Positions 1-12,625 of a DNA stretch of 64,000 nt are shown in pieces. A model generated the notes under the pieces. The model was given only the letters and a program-made list of their open reading frames with translations. It had not been told where the DNA came from and did not search any database. The stretch spans positions 1 through 64,000 of the forward strand of contig JANEZZ010002061.1 of the NCBI GenBank assembly GCA_026122225.1, given 5' to 3'. Numbering within the stretch: the first letter of the stretch is position 1; each line of letters starts with the position of its first letter. The position numbers and the translations under genes are program-made. This DNA is from Heloderma charlesbogerti (Eukaryota > Chordata > Lepidosauria > Squamata > Helodermatidae).

Positions 1-1035
1 CTTGTGCCATGTTGCTCCCTTTATACTTTGAAGTCATTGGAGTGTTGACCAAAGACCCCATAGCTCGCTGTTGTTTCGCTCCTTTTGATTGATTTGGACG
101 GCCAATGACAAGGAAGTAATGTTGTTTCTGGAGTGGTTTGGAGGATGGGACTGAAAATGGGCCTCGGGGCTAATTGTTTCTGGCGGGTGTTTTGATGACA
201 TATACTATTTTGAGATTTTCCAGAGGTTAACGTTTTGTTTTGGATTTTTTTATTTGCTTTCTCTAAAGTTACTTGTTACGGTCTGATTCATTTTCAAAAT
301 CAGGTCTTCATCATGATACGCTTCATCACCATAGGTGTCTCCCACTGCCCAAATTGAGAAAAGAATGGCTAGATCCTTCTCAGAGTAAAGCTGATGAAAC
401 CAAAGACGTATCTCACTTCTGTTCCATAGAAATGATGTTTAAGGATTCAGTGGTCATAAGATTAATGACATTTTACTTTTCTGCACCACCTATGTTCCTC
501 CCACCCCTATAGTACATCCTGGGAAATACTGGGGCTAACTGGAACAGTCTGCATCCCATCCTGGGTGTTGTCTTGGATTAGCACACTCCACTTTGAGAGC
601 TTCTCTACATTAAGAACCCCCTCCCCCGGCGCATCCTTACCGGGGCTTTCAGTTTCTTTGTGGGATTATGATGGGCTCCTTTACATGGCAGACATGTGGT
701 TTGAATCGAGGAAAGTCCGTTCTCAGCAAGTTCTATATGTTTCTTTGTGTTTCAATTTACAGCCACTAGATGGCACTGTCATTATAGCGCTATGCCGGTA
801 TTTCACACAGCTGATAGATTGGAATAATGTCCCTTTTGGTGTTATCTCCGATCTTTTTGAAAGCGGAATGAATGGGGGACAGTGTGGGAGACATCCTGGA
901 AGTTGACGACATCATGTAAAGGTCCCACAAACTTCTGCGAGTGACCAATCACCGTGCAATAAATCGCTCCTTTAGAGAAGCTCTTAGTCTTTGTTACAGG
1001 AAGTCAGTCTCTCATGAAAGAGCTACTTAATAGTG

Positions 1036-1193
1036 CACTGGGCAACTTTGGGCCAGTCACAGACTCTCTGCCCAACCTACCTCACAGGGTTGTTTTTGTG
1101 AGGCTAAAAGAGGAGGAGGAGGATTATGGGCGCTGCCTTCAGTTCCTTAAGGAGGAAAAAAGGCGGGATATAAATGTAAATAAATAAATAAAT
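1036..1193 (+). mobile_element. tRNA-derived SINE, 3' part
   Basis: Core and tail of the family at 8038: gggccagtcacagactctct, cctacctcacagggttg and a TAAA-repeat tail. The tRNA head is missing. Confidence 0.88.
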
Positions 1194-1871
1194 ATTCCCT
1201 GTGATCTGTGGAGGGATATCATAAAAGAAAAATTCCCCTGGCAAGTTTGCCAGGGGAATTTAAAAAGCATGCTGTACTTTCTATTTACCTCACCCCCCCC
1301 CCCCCGCCACCCAAGACTGAGGTGGCACACGCATGGTGCGGAGCTTGTGAAGAGAGAGAAATGTTTCATCCCCTCTCTGCTGTGACACTAGAGCAGTGTT
1401 GTAGTGGGACCAGGGCTTACAGGGACGAAGCACCAGGACCTTTCTGTTAGCAGGGTCAATGATATCATCTTCTACCCTGCCCAGGCTTCCCTGTTCTCTC
1501 TGGGCTTGGCTGCTTGGTTTCTCGAGTTACACAGCAGTGTGTTTCCTAGGTAATAAAATGTGCAACCACTGTCTTTGGTTCCATAGAACAAGACCAGGAT
1601 GAGGCACCCACCAAGCTATTTGAGGAAACAGGGTCCTTGGCAGGGGTGTGTGTGTGACCATTGCCCCCTTCCAGCGATTTTTGGCAGGGAGGACTTTTCC
1701 ACTGCCTTATTTAAGCTAATGGAGAGGTTCTGTTGTTGGTTTTATTTCCTTTGTCCCCAACCCAGCCTTGAACACTAGACATAATGTCTTGGATTTGTAC
1801 TTCTTCTTTTTAACTCCAGCACCATAGTTGGCCATTAGGACTTGGCAATCACACTTGGATGGGAATGGCAT

Positions 1872-1930
1872 ACCAAGGGTTCTATCCAGTGTTAGTCCTA
1901 CTTAAGAGTAGACCCACTGAAATGACTGCA
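1872..1930. repeat. Half copy of the third palindromic MITE family
   Basis: tatccagtgttagtcctact and agtagacccactgaaatga; the second arm is missing or unrecognisable. Confidence 0.55.
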
Positions 1931-2267
1931 ACTTAAGCTAGACTAAGCTAAGCTAGAGGCATTCTTAAGCCTCTCCCCATAGTGCCTTTTCTGCAAGTAT
2001 AGCCAATGCTCCCCCTTTATTACCTGCTCCTTCCCACGATATGAAATTGTGGGTAGAGCAATGTATTAGAGGAACCCCCCCTCCCCGTTTATGCTCTTCT
2101 GGTTCCCTTTTTTAGTTTCCCAAGTGGAGAGATAAGAGGCAGAGGTGAGCACAAGGTGGACAATTTGTATCTCTCCCTCGGTCCAGTCTCTTGGAGCAGT
2201 TTCAAGCAGGTGAGCGGAAGGATGAGAGAGAGCGGGCATCTTGGGGTTGTGCATGCATCCCTTAAGG

Positions 2268-2403
2268 CAAGGGTGGAGAAACGGTGGCCTTTCAGCTATT
2301 GTTGAACTCCACCTCCCATCAGCCCCAGCCAGCATGACCATTCCTCGGGTGATGGAAGTTGAAGTCCAACAACACCTGGAGGACTACAGGTTCCCCATTC
2401 CTG
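2268..2403. mobile_element. hAT-type MITE, 136 bp
   Basis: Terminal inverted repeats caagggtggagaa and ttccccattcctg, partly palindromic interior, 8-bp flanks ccttaagg and ccttacag (6 of 8 match). The 8-bp duplication and C(A)AGGGTG-type ends are those of hAT elements. Confidence 0.82.
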
Positions 2404-3226
2404 CCTTACAGGGCTGGCTTCGTCCCATAGGCCACCGGTTGCTGTTCGTCTCATTCAGGAAACATTGCTATTGAAGATGCTTTTAAAGGCTGCCTGTTGC
2501 ACTTTGATGTGAATTATTAACTGGCTGTTGTTCATGCTGTGAGGAACCCTGGCAGTAAAGGAACTAATAATGCCCGAATTCCCAAGAGTCCTTGTCTACA
2601 CTGCATATCAAAATGCTAATGTGCTTGTAAAACACATCTTTTGATTCTACCCTAGAAGAGCCCTCTGTGTGCTTTCGGTGAAAAAAGAAATCAGCAAATA
2701 ATGGTCCTCTAGACAGAAGGCTCAGGTGTTTTCATGGCTCTGTGCTGGTCTTCCGTGCCAGTTTTGGTTTGTATTTTCAACTTGGGTTAGATCAGTCAGG
2801 ATATTATCCTTGCACAGGCAGGCTATCTTTGACTTGAAACCTTTATCTAGCTAATCAGATGACATCATATTCCCAATGTGTCAAACTTAATCAGGATTAC
2901 AATTGTCAATCTTAATTCCAGTTAAGATTAATTAACATGCCAGCTTTCCAACTGCTTTCTGGGGAACCCGAGGGTTCTCTGGAAGCTTGTTAGGTGCTCC
3001 TCAAAGAGAAAACCAGTTAAAGTTGACCAGAGTCCATAACAGGCAGCTTGCCTATGTCTACCAGTCCCCGCTCCCCCACATAATCCAGCCAGAGCAGAGT
3101 GCTCGGATGTGTCCTAGGCTAGGGCAATGCTCTCCCAGTTTGCACAGGATGGCAGTGAGGTGTAAAAGCTGCAAGCTGATCTTTTGTCTGATCAGACTGT
3201 ACACCATAGAACATGACCACCAATTT

Positions 3227-3510
3227 GGATGGCTTTAAAAGGGAATTGGACAAATTCCTGGAGGAGAAGGCTATCAGTGGCTACTAGTCTTGATGGCTAT
3301 ATGCTACCTGCAGTGTTAGAGGCAGTAGGCCTAAATACACCAATTGCTGGGGAACATGGGCGGGAGAGTGCTGTTGCACTCATGTCCTGCTTGTGGGTTT
3401 CCTATGGATAGCTGGTTGGCCACTGTGTGAATATAATGCTGGACTAGATGAACCCTTGGTTGGATCCAACATGGCTCTTCTTATGTGCTTATGTTCTTGA
3501 TATGACCCTG
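3227..3510 (+). repeat. LINE 3'-end-derived repeat (CR1-like)
   Basis: Starts with ggctttaaaagggaattgga and runs through gctggggaacatgggcggga to the end gctcttcttatgtgcttatg. The first part reads as the FK..LD end of a CR1-type ORF2. Related copies lie at 8287, 11034 and 44925. Confidence 0.8.
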
Positions 3511-4508
3511 CCCTGAATCCTCTGCAATGCACAGAGGTTCAATGGCCGATATCTGGGGGCTTTCCGGCAGGCATGTCTAATGTGGAAGGGCTTCACTGAA
3601 AACAGGAAGTTCCGCAGTTCACTGACCTGAACAGGTTGTCTTTCCCATCAGCTAATCTAAGCCTTCCCCAAGAACTTTCCTCTGGTCCAGTTTTGACTGT
3701 ATTGTGTATAACAAATGCCACAATACAGCTGGAGGTTGTCTCAGCTGAAGAGCCTGTCTGCATCCCCTTCGTTTTGAGGACTGGATGGCTTCATGCAGGG
3801 ACATTTCTTTGTTTAAAGATGCAGTAGCTGTTTCTCAGGAGCCGCCATTTTAATATTCCTGCAGTGTGCCAGAATGATGCTGTGTCGGCACCCTGTGGCA
3901 TTGTGGAGGGGAAACATGGTGTGCAGCTCTCAAGTTGCCGCTGCGGCTGCTGCCAAAAGTCCATTGTAAGGGACTGAGTGGGTAGGTGGGCCAAACAGCA
4001 GCACTCGTGGGCCTGCCTGGGGCACTTGCGTTCTGGCAGTAGCTGGACCTGTGCTCAATTAGAATATGTTATTTAGAATGGTGCAGACATCAGAATTATA
4101 GGAAGCAAGTTCCTAGTCTTCATGATTATGTAAATGGAGTGCGCAAACAGGGAGCAGCCATAGTTTAGTGGAAGAGCACCTGCTCTCTGTGCTGGCTGCT
4201 GGTTTTGGAGGGCCCTTGGGCAAGAGCCCCTCTCCTCCAGGCTGCTTTTTCGCCAGCATTGTTGCCTGCTCTTCCTCTGCTTCCTTATAATTGCTACCAC
4301 CTGCTTGCTTGCTAGGCAGAGAGCCAATGATCATGCAGGCAATACATCTACTGCTCTACCTTCACTGCTGTTCTGAGCCAGAGTGAGAGGCGGATGAACA
4401 AGCAGGTTGCAGTGATGAAGAGGAGGAGCAGGACTGGGGGCTCTTGCCAGCGGTCTCTCGGCAAGTGCCCAAACATGCCAACCCTTGACGCCAATCCTGC
4501 CTGCTTCC

Positions 4509-4560
4509 CAGGCAGAAGGTCCCAGGTTCAGTTCCTGGCATCCAGGCTAGAGCAACATGT
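4509..4560 (+). mobile_element. tRNA-derived SINE fragment
   Basis: Only the B-box part of the second SINE family (aaggtcccaggttcagttcc). Confidence 0.6.
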
Positions 4561-5697
4561 TTCTTGAGCAGTTCAGAAATATCTGGGCTGCATCAGGGGG
4601 AAGCCCAGGAATAAGGGTGGGGGGCAGCACATCCTGCCGGGTTGCTAAGAGTTTCTGGTGGTACTAGAGTGCTGTTCCTTGCACATGTGTCCTTTCAGCG
4701 TGCCAGCTTGTAAAGCATCTACTGGGTCAAGAAGGAGGGAGGGACAGAAAAGTGATCAAGGAGAGAATGGATATTGATCAAAATGCGATTTTGCACTCAG
4801 ATGTCTGTTTCTCTAGCTAGTTTATAGTAGGGATATTTGTTGTTGGGAAATCCGGCTCTTTGGGGGCCTGACGGATTCCTGCGGTGCCCCTGATCGGGCT
4901 TGCATTTGTGAGCTGAGCCGGTGGTTGTTTCCACAATCTGGGAACTTTTTCAGTTCTTCTTTCTTTCTTTTTTATTAACATAAAAAGCAAATTGCAGCCA
5001 CAATTTCCAAAAATTATGCCCAAAATTGGTGTAATTTGCACAAATTGCTTTACACAAATCATAATTTAAAACCCCCGGAATTTCTCAAGCTGACCTGACA
5101 CAATCTGCATCGGGTAGGGCCAGCTCTTGGGAAAACAAGCTGAAGTCCAAGGGGCCAAACTGACTAAAGCTTGGTGAGCTTCATCCCTGGATGGATTCCT
5201 CTGACATCCCTAGTTTATACATTCAGCAGAATTGAGATTTTTCTGGATCGTACCACTGCAGGTATTGGGGTGGGGGAAGAATGGAATATTTGAATAATGC
5301 CTCATTTAAACAAGAATTAGTTCTTGCACTAAAAACAAACAAACCCAAAATAACATGTCAGGGAAAAGGATTCAACCCAGGTTACTTCTTCACATGCTAC
5401 GAATATTTTTGTTGGGGAGCATTCAGGCATGCAGCCCCCCACCCCACCCCCACCCCAGTTGTATTATGCCATTTGATTCTGCTGCATCCATAAACAAGCC
5501 CTTAGGTAGAGGCAGTCATTCTAGGCCAGGACACTTCTTGTCAAAGAAGTGAAAGCAGCTTGAGAGAGGGCTTGTTACTCATTGTACCAGGAAGCTACTT
5601 TCACTTCCTAATAAACAGGATTTGGGCATTTATGTGTGAGTGTTAAAAACTGTCAGACTAGAGACAACAGTGGGACAAAAGAAATATGCAAGTACAC

Positions 5698-6037
5698 CAG
5701 GGGTGCAGAAACTCAGGTCTGGGAGCCAAATCCAGCCCTTTGGGGCTCCCCAAATATCCAGGACCCCTTCCCCATGTCCAGTTTCCACGACCCTCAATCG
5801 TTTGGTGGGTTCCCAGCTTTTGTGCAGTTTTTTCCTCCATTCTGAAAGCTCCTAAGCCTTAGTTATTGGCAGTAAGAACTTTAAGCTGAAATGTGCTGGC
5901 ATTTTTGGTGTTTTGCAGCTGCGCTTTTGCCTTTGGCCCCACCTTGCCTTCAAACCCACCCACCACTGGAAGGCAGCCCCTGAGCATTCGGCCCCCGAGA
6001 CTTCGGCCCTTGGGCTGAAAGAGGTTCTGCACCCCTG
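5698..6037. mobile_element. hAT-type nonautonomous element, 340 bp
   Basis: Perfect 13-bp inverted ends caggggtgcagaa and ttctgcacccctg. Flanks aagtacac and atgtccac match at 6 of 8. Longer than, and different inside from, the 130-bp family. Confidence 0.85.
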
Positions 6038-6040
6038 ATG

Positions 6041-6340
6041 TCCACCATGCCATTCCTGTGCTTTGTAGACGCCCATGGGTGCCCATTCCATAACCCAACC
6101 CTTGCTCATAGTTTGTCATGTCGTCCAATCTGGCGAGGGTATGTTGGTGTGGTTAATAAACCACCCGGAACCCTAAAACAGCCCATGGGTTACAAGCAGG
6201 GGTTGGGTTATGGAACAGGCGTCTGTGGATGCCTGCAAACCATGGTGACATTATTTATGCTGATGTGGTTCATTCTGATTGTGTGAACCCGGCCAATATG
6301 GCGGTTCAGATGTAATACCAAATCATGGTTTGGCATTACA
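6041..6340. mobile_element. Foldback-like repeat
   Basis: Contains cccatgggtgcccattccat with its partial complement ttgggttatggaacaggcgt, and gtgtgaacccggccaatatg, as in the foldback family. Boundaries are poorly defined. Confidence 0.5.
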
Positions 6341-6533
6341 TGAATGAGCTTGACCAGACCTTTGGGCTCAGCCACTCCCTCCTCCCACACATGGCGATTC
6401 CCACTCTCCTTTCCTGGTTTGGGCAACTCATAGTTTGTCAGTTTGGGATGAATGCAGGCTCGGCCATGCAACACCAACCATGGCTTTGGAGTCATGTCTG
6501 AACCCACCATCTGTAATAGAGAGGAAGAGATTA

Positions 6534-6649
6534 GGAGCATGATCCTATGCATATTTAGAAAGAACAAAGTCCTACAGTTCCCAGCATTCCCCAACCAGCC
6601 ATGCTTGTAGGACTTTTTTCTCTCTCTCAACATGCATAGGATTGTACCC
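6534..6649. mobile_element. Palindromic MITE, same family as 17966
   Basis: 116 bp with atcctatgcatatttag on the left and aacatgcataggattgtacc on the right. TTA on the left, TAA on the right. Confidence 0.8.
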
Positions 6650-8037
6650 TAAAAGGGTTTTTTTTTAAGGGCAACATAACTCTATCGACAGTTCCTGTGC
6701 TCTTTTTTGGGGGGTGTTTAATTGAATGCTGGCGTTCAGCATGTTTGCTGGTGTCCCTCATGGTTGTTGTTTTTTTAAATTAAAATCCCTATGCATCTCT
6801 TTACTAAGTCTTGTTCACAGATGCTTGGAAAGCAAATGGAAGCCCGACACCAGCAAGGGAGAGGGAAGTGAAGACCAGGACTGGAATCTTGGCGAGCAAA
6901 GGCCATTCCACTCTTGGCGGACCGATGGACTTACTTGGCTTCAAGGGAAATGTAACTGGAGCTGCTGCTACCTGAGCTGAGTTGGAGGGATGCTTGGAGG
7001 CTTAGCCAGCTTCTTTCTTGAGCCTCTTTGGGGGCCTTTTGGTTCTTTCCACTAAGGGGAATTCAAGGCTGGTGGTGTGGAAGCCTTGATAGGGGATTTA
7101 CTTGAGGGAATTCTTCTGCTGTTCGTCCCCCAAATTACACTGGTGTGACAATAAAATAGTTATGGCACCCGTTTTTCTCTCTTCCTTTCTCTCCTCTCCG
7201 TGGTGTCCATGTTGAGGGAGCACCACCCACAAATCTGCCAGTGCCTCAGGGTCTAGGAGCTTCCAGTACTGTCCGCCCCAGCAAAGTAGTGCTGGCAATG
7301 AGCTGCCATGAGCTCCACTTGCAGGAAGTGGGCGCCCTGCAGGCTCCCAGTAACGAGCTGAGCAATAAAGGGGGGTGGGGAGAGATTGCTGTGAGCAGAA
7401 CAGCCAATGCCAGCTTCCACGTGCTCAGCAGACGCCCGTCTGTTTCCTCTGTGTAGGACTCTTTCCAGCGTCTGCCTGTGTGTGTGTTGAAGGAGTCATT
7501 TGATTGCATTTGTTGCCTTTCCCCTCTTCGTCCGACTTCATGGTAGCTGCACATACTGCCTGGCCAGATTCCGTTAAGCTTACCAATAGCCCCCTTTTTT
7601 CCAGGTGTGGGTGTGGGGAGAGAATGGGAGAAAATCCTCATGTTCAGATTTTCAGCATTCCTAAGTGGTCTGGTTAGTCATTCCTTGCCTCGCCTCCATC
7701 TGGTACCATCTGAGGGGAGCTGAAATCAGGAAACGGCTGCCACCTTGAGGGCATGACAAGGTAGCGACAGGGACATGGCATTCATTGGAACTGAATCGGA
7801 GCTCTCCACGAACCCAGGCCTGGGTGACGAAAGCCACTGGGAATAGCTCGACTCAAGTAACTGCTGCCTGGTTAGGCCTACCTGTGTCACAGGGCAGGAG
7901 TGGGCTCACGGGATCCATTTTGTTTTTGAGTAGAACCTTGAAATCCACCAACCAGAGCCTGGTGTGCTAAAGTCACGCACTTAGAATTCCAGAATTGTTT
8001 AGAGGACCAGAACTGAATGGAGGCAACAGTTACATAA

Positions 8038-8250
8038 GCCAGCGTGGTGTAGTGGTGAGAGTGTTGGACTGGGAGTCGGGAGATCCAGGTTCTAGTCCCC
8101 ACTCGGCCATGGAAGCTCACTGGGTGCCTTTGGGCCAGTCACAGATTCTCAGCCCAACCTACCTCACAGGGTTGTTGTGAGGATAAAATGGGGAGGAGGA
8201 GGATAATGTAAGCTGCCTTGGTTTTCTTGCAAGAGGAAAAAAGGCAGGAT

Positions 8251-8286
<36 letters not shown>
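8038..8286 (+). mobile_element. tRNA-derived squamate SINE, full length
   Basis: Begins gccagcgtggtgtagtggtg, a tRNA-like A box, followed by the B box ggttctagtcc. Next come the conserved core cctacctcacagggttgttg, ggataaaatggggagg and a (GATA)n tail. Transcribed by RNA polymerase III when active. Confidence 0.92.
8249..8286. repeat. (GATA)n microsatellite
   Basis: About nine GATA units forming the tail of the SINE at 8038. Confidence 0.95.
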
Positions 8287-8620
8287 CACAAGAAGAGCCC
8301 TGCTGGGTCAGACCAAGGGTCCATCTGGTCTGGCATTCTGTTCATACAGCAGTCAACAAGCTGCCCACGGGAAGCCCACAAGCAGGATCTGAGTGCAACA
8401 GCACCTTCCTGCCCATGTTCCCCAGCAATTGGTGTGCATAGACATACTGCCTCTGATACTGGAGGTAGCACAGAGGCATCAGAACTAGTAGCCATTCATA
8501 GCCTTCTCCTCCAGGAATTTGTCTAACCCCTTTTAAAGCCATTTGAATCACTACATCTCGTAGTAATGAATTCCATATTTTAACCATGCATTCTTCCACA
8601 CCAAAATCTGCTCCTGTTTA
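8287..8620 (-). repeat. LINE 3'-end-derived repeat (CR1-like)
   Basis: Minus-strand copy of the family at 3227, longer at its 5' side; IWNSLLRDVVIQMALKG can be read. It abuts the GATA tail of the SINE at 8038-8286, so one inserted beside the other. Confidence 0.8.
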
Positions 8621-8814
8621 CCCCACTGCTTTCTTCATTTCAGCAGTAGGGCAGCGGGGAAGTCATTTTGTTGCTGCTGTTATTTAAACCATTGGGAGTC
8701 AGAACCTCTTGCTGATCTACGGCGAATCACCCAGAGATCTTCCTTCTGCCCACTTTTGTTCGAAGGTATATTGGCTACCCACATGAGAAGCATGCCATGT
8801 GCCTTATCTTGCGT

Positions 8815-8911
8815 AGTTAAAACAGCAGTGAGTCTTGTGGCATGTTTGAAGGACACATTTATTTTGGCATGGGTTTTCCTGGACTGGAGTCCACTTCTTC
8901 AGGCACATCAA
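8815..8911 (-). repeat. Amniote interspersed repeat
   Basis: The minus strand reads tgcctgaagaagtggactcc, then ccatgccaaaataaatgtgt, then gccacaagactc. This is a widespread reptile repeat of which another copy lies at 29558. It sits next to the broken end of the BovB fragment. Confidence 0.65.
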
Positions 8912-8930
8912 ACGTTAACAACTTCGACCA

Positions 8931-9638
8931 CAGTGGTTGGGGCATAGACTTGAATTACTGTGATGTTGAATGGTTTGCCTTGGATTCATACTGAAATCAT
9001 TCTATCGTTTTTGGGATTGTACCCCAGTACTGCTTTTCCCACCCTTTTGTTGACTATGAGTGCTACTCGATTTCTTCTAAGGGATTCTTGCCCACAGTAG
9101 TAGATATAATGGTCACCTGAATTAAATTCGCCCATGCCCGTCCATTTTAGTTCGCTGATTCCCAAGATGCTGATGTTCAATCTTGCCATCTCATGTTTGA
9201 CCACCTCCAGCTTACCTTGATTCATTGACCTTACATTCCAGGTTCCTAAACAATATTGTTCTTTACAGCATCGGACTTTCTTTTCACCACCAGACCCATG
9301 CACAGCTGAGCGTCCTTTCGGCTTTGGCCCAGCCGCTTCACTCTTTCTTGCGCTACTTGGAAATACCCTCTGCTCTTCCCCAGTAGTATATTGGACACCT
9401 TCCAACCTGAGGGTCTCATCTTCCGGCGTCATATCTTTTAGCCTTGAGATACGTTCCATGAGGTTTTCTTGGCAAGAATACTGGAGTGGGTTGCCATTTC
9501 CTTCTCCAGTGGACCACATTTTGTCAGAACTCTCCGCCATGACCTGTCCGTCTTGGGTGGCCCTGCACGGCATAGCTTATGGCTTCACTGAGTTACGCAA
9601 GCCCCTTCGCCACAACAAGGCAGTGATCCATGAAGGGG
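8931..9638 (-). mobile_element. BovB 5' fragment (3'-truncated)
   Basis: 708 bp of BovB, collinear with 61792-62499 of the full-length copy and of identical length, so no net indels. It keeps the 5' leader, the ATG at 9573 and 195 open codons into the endonuclease domain (MPCRATQDGQVM... to NPKNDRMISV), then stops abruptly. Its protein differs from the intact copy at roughly 17 of 195 positions. Loss of the 3' end is unusual, because target-primed insertion normally loses the 5' end. No target duplication is visible. The break lies about 20 bp from another repeat. Confidence 0.93.
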
Positions 9639-10022
9639 ATCATTGAATACTGCATACAAATTTCCTGTATTTTCTGGTTGTATTCTAATGAAGAGACTGA
9701 GAAATAATTCTATATGGTCATTATACCATTGCTAAAACAACAAATCTAATGGTGGCCTAAGACTTTTGCACAGTACTGTAGCTGCTCATGAGGAATAGCC
9801 AATAGCGTGTTTACTAAAATATGACTAGCTGGCAGTGGACAACTCTTCTCCCCCCTCAACTCAATTGGTGTCTGGTGCTGCTGGGGAAGATATTTCCACG
9901 ACGACAGGGGAAATTCTTGCTAAAGAGCTAAAATATGTATGTCCTGTGCTGAATGCAAGAGGGCTTTTATGTTTGGAAATAGGACAGAAAGCTGGGTATG
10001 GGATTTTACTGAAACCAGGCTT

Positions 10023-10550
10023 AGAATCATAGAATAGTAGGGTTGGAAGGGGCCTACAAGGCCATCGAGTCCAACCCCCTGCTCAATGCAGGAATCCAAG
10101 TCAGAGCATCCCTGACAGATGGCTGTCCAGCCTCGTCTTGAACGCCTCCAGTGTGGGAGAGCCCACCACCTCCCTAGGGAACTGGTTCCATTATCGTATT
10201 GCTCTAACAGTCAAGAAGCTTTTCCTGATGTTCAGCCGGAATCTGGCTTCCTGTAACTTGAGCCCATTCTTCCGTGTCCTGCACTCTGGGATGATCGAGA
10301 AGAGATGCTGGCCTTCCTCTCTGTGACAACCTTTCAAGTACTTGAAGAACACTATCATATCTCCCCTCAGTCTTCTCTTCTCAAGGCTAAACATGCCCAG
10401 TTCTTTCAGTCTCTCTTCCTAGGGCTTTGTTTCCAGTCCCCTGATCATCTTTGTTGCCCTCCTCTGAACCCTCTCCAGTTTGTCTGCATCCTTCTTAAAG
10501 TGTGGTGCCCAGAACTGGACACAGTACTCCAGATGAGGCCTAACCAGTGC
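10023..10550 (-). mobile_element. CR1 LINE 3' end
   Basis: Minus-strand copy. It starts with the reverse complement of the CR1 tail (agaatcatagaatagtaggg) and continues to the segment matching aggcctaaccagtgc. Truncated at its 5' end. Same subfamily as the 39-42 kb element. Confidence 0.95.
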
Positions 10551-10567
10551 TTAAACCTTGGAGGGTG

Positions 10568-10592
10568 TTTTTTGTTTGTTTGTTTGTTTGTT
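10568..10592. repeat. (GTTT)n microsatellite
   Basis: About five GTTT units just after the CR1 copy. Confidence 0.85.
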
Positions 10593-10867
10593 TCATAGCT
10601 CATTCCTGGGACATGTGAAATAGGAATCCAGTGCTTCTGAATGTGCTTGGCGTGCATTTCCCTCACCACCATATAGCAACCGACCTCCACTCATCCAGAG
10701 TTATGAAGCTTGGCTTTCCAAATTAAGGGGATATAGTTGCCAGCCTTGGCCCTGTTCTGGGAAGTACCTTCTTCGTGCGAAACTTCCTCTTCTCTCCCTT
10801 TCAGAGCAGGTCCCCAGGGGTGAGAAGAGGGAAGAGCAGTTAAGGACGTAAGAAGAGCCTGAAATGC

Positions 10868-11033
10868 GCCATAGCTCATTGGTAAAGCACACGCTTGGCA
10901 TGCAGAAGGTCCCAGGTTCAATCCCCGGCATCTCTAGGTAGGGTTAGGAAAGAATCCTGCCTGAACTCTGGACAGCTGCTGCAAGTCAGTGTTGACAATA
11001 CTGGGCTAGATGGACCAGTGGATGGCAGCTCTT
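10868..11033 (+). mobile_element. tRNA-derived SINE, second family
   Basis: Head atagctcattggtaaagc, B box ggttcaatccc, then gacaatactgggctagatgg. Confidence 0.86.
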
Positions 11034-11131
11034 CTGAGAGCCATGCTGAATCAGACCCAGGGTCTATCTAATCCAGCATTATGTTCACACAGAGGCCAAC
11101 CAGCTGCCTGTGGAAAGCCGTCGAGTAGGAT
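11034..11131 (-). repeat. Short copy of the CR1-like 3' repeat
   Basis: Minus-strand end of the same family (ctaatccagcattatgttca), immediately after a tRNA-derived SINE. Confidence 0.7.
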
Positions 11132-12287
11132 ATGAGTGCAGTAGTTTTTGGCTGTTGGATCATGGCTTCGATAGTACCAATCCAGCAAGAGGACAGCGTC
11201 TATAGGCTCCTCCCATCTTTTCCTACAGATCTCAAGGCAGCAGGGGAAAGAGCTGGCGGAGGCTTGGGGATTGTCCCACGCGTATGTGTTTGTGTCTGTT
11301 TAGAGAGCTGTGAATACTGGGGTCCCCTCGAGACCCAAACTTTCCCTTTAGGAGCCTGTGGCTAGCACCAGAACTGCTTGATTGCAGTGAGCTGAGGATC
11401 AACTAATGCTAATGCTCCGTAACACTAATAGGATTTGGGCAAAGCATTTTGCTACACTGTCCCAAAAGATGCATTCTCCTAATTGACTTGTGTGCAGGGC
11501 AATGGATAAAGAGCTATAAAGAGAAAGCATATGGTAAAGCCTTAACGTTGCCTGTAGGGCCTTAAGAAAGCACTATTGTAAACGTAGGCTTCTTAACTGG
11601 AGAGGGAATGCTTGGGGAGCTGTAAAAGTCTCAGAGTGTTGGTGTAGAAATTAACTTTCAGTGGAGCGTGCCTGCTGCATTCGTCTAGGTACTAGCCTTT
11701 TAGCAGGTTGAACACCAAGACTATGTTCTGGACCACGTGGAGTAATAAAAACAAGTAAAGAATGGTGAAAATTATGGAGCACCCATTTCGGTATCCTGTA
11801 TTGGGTGAAGAGAGGCTGAGCCACAGCCTTTACTGTCTCATGGGTGAAAATAGAGGTGTAGGAGCACCCCAATTTGAAGACCAAGGATCACTGTCTGAGC
11901 CCTGCGCCTGATAGTCCACATGTTGCAGAACAGTCCTTTTGTACGCTGTGTTCCATTTGCTCTACGGGAGCCTGTCCCTGCTCTTGAAAAGCCAAGAGGG
12001 TATTAAGTTCTCTTGGTTTAAAGATCTACTTGAAAAAGGGAATTTCTTGCAGTAGGTTATCCACAGTTCGGAATAGACCTCAGCAGCTTCAGTGGGTTCA
12101 ATGCAATGGCACGTGAGCAAACTGCCCCTTCCCCTTGCAGCTCCCTCCCAATTTCTGCTCAGGAGGGTACCCCAACCCCCCCCCCAAGCAGATTTGGGGG
12201 CATGGGGGAGGGGGCTGCTGTGGGAGGGGAAATCGGTTCTGCTGGCAGTTTCCATTCAGTTGTTGGATGGCCAGCGTTGGGTCCATC

Positions 12288-12625
12288 CCTGTGAACTGGT
12301 TTGCACGATCACCGCAGCCCATCATAGCTTGCTTAAGTCACGGTGGGTTGTGGCATGTGGGGGCAGCCATATTGAATATTCAGCCCCCAATGGGGGTTGT
12401 CATGTCATGCCATGCGAACCTGGGCAGCAGGGGTTCTTTGACAGTTAAGCTACCCTCAAATAACCCATGGGCTGTTGGAGGGTTACTTGAAAGTTGTTTA
12501 ACCTTCAAACAACTCCTGCCAGTTCGTACGACATAACAAACTATGCGTTGAATATTCAAAATGGCCACCCACCCTTAAATAAGTCACAGTGGGCTGCGGT
12601 GAAAGTGTAAATCAGCCCAGTGTGC
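12288..12625. mobile_element. Foldback element, about 340 bp
   Basis: Words shared with the 42.5 and 54.2 kb elements: cccccaatgggggttgtcat, taccctcaaataacccatgg and ggagggttacttgaaagttg. The two halves are inverted copies of each other. Confidence 0.62.

Noticed and set aside
6208..6633. 141-codon minus-strand open frame
   Set aside because: Covers a foldback-like repeat and a palindromic MITE.
10868..10935. Possible tRNA gene (A and B boxes)
   Set aside because: The boxes belong to a tRNA-derived SINE; the cloverleaf cannot be completed and the SINE body follows.
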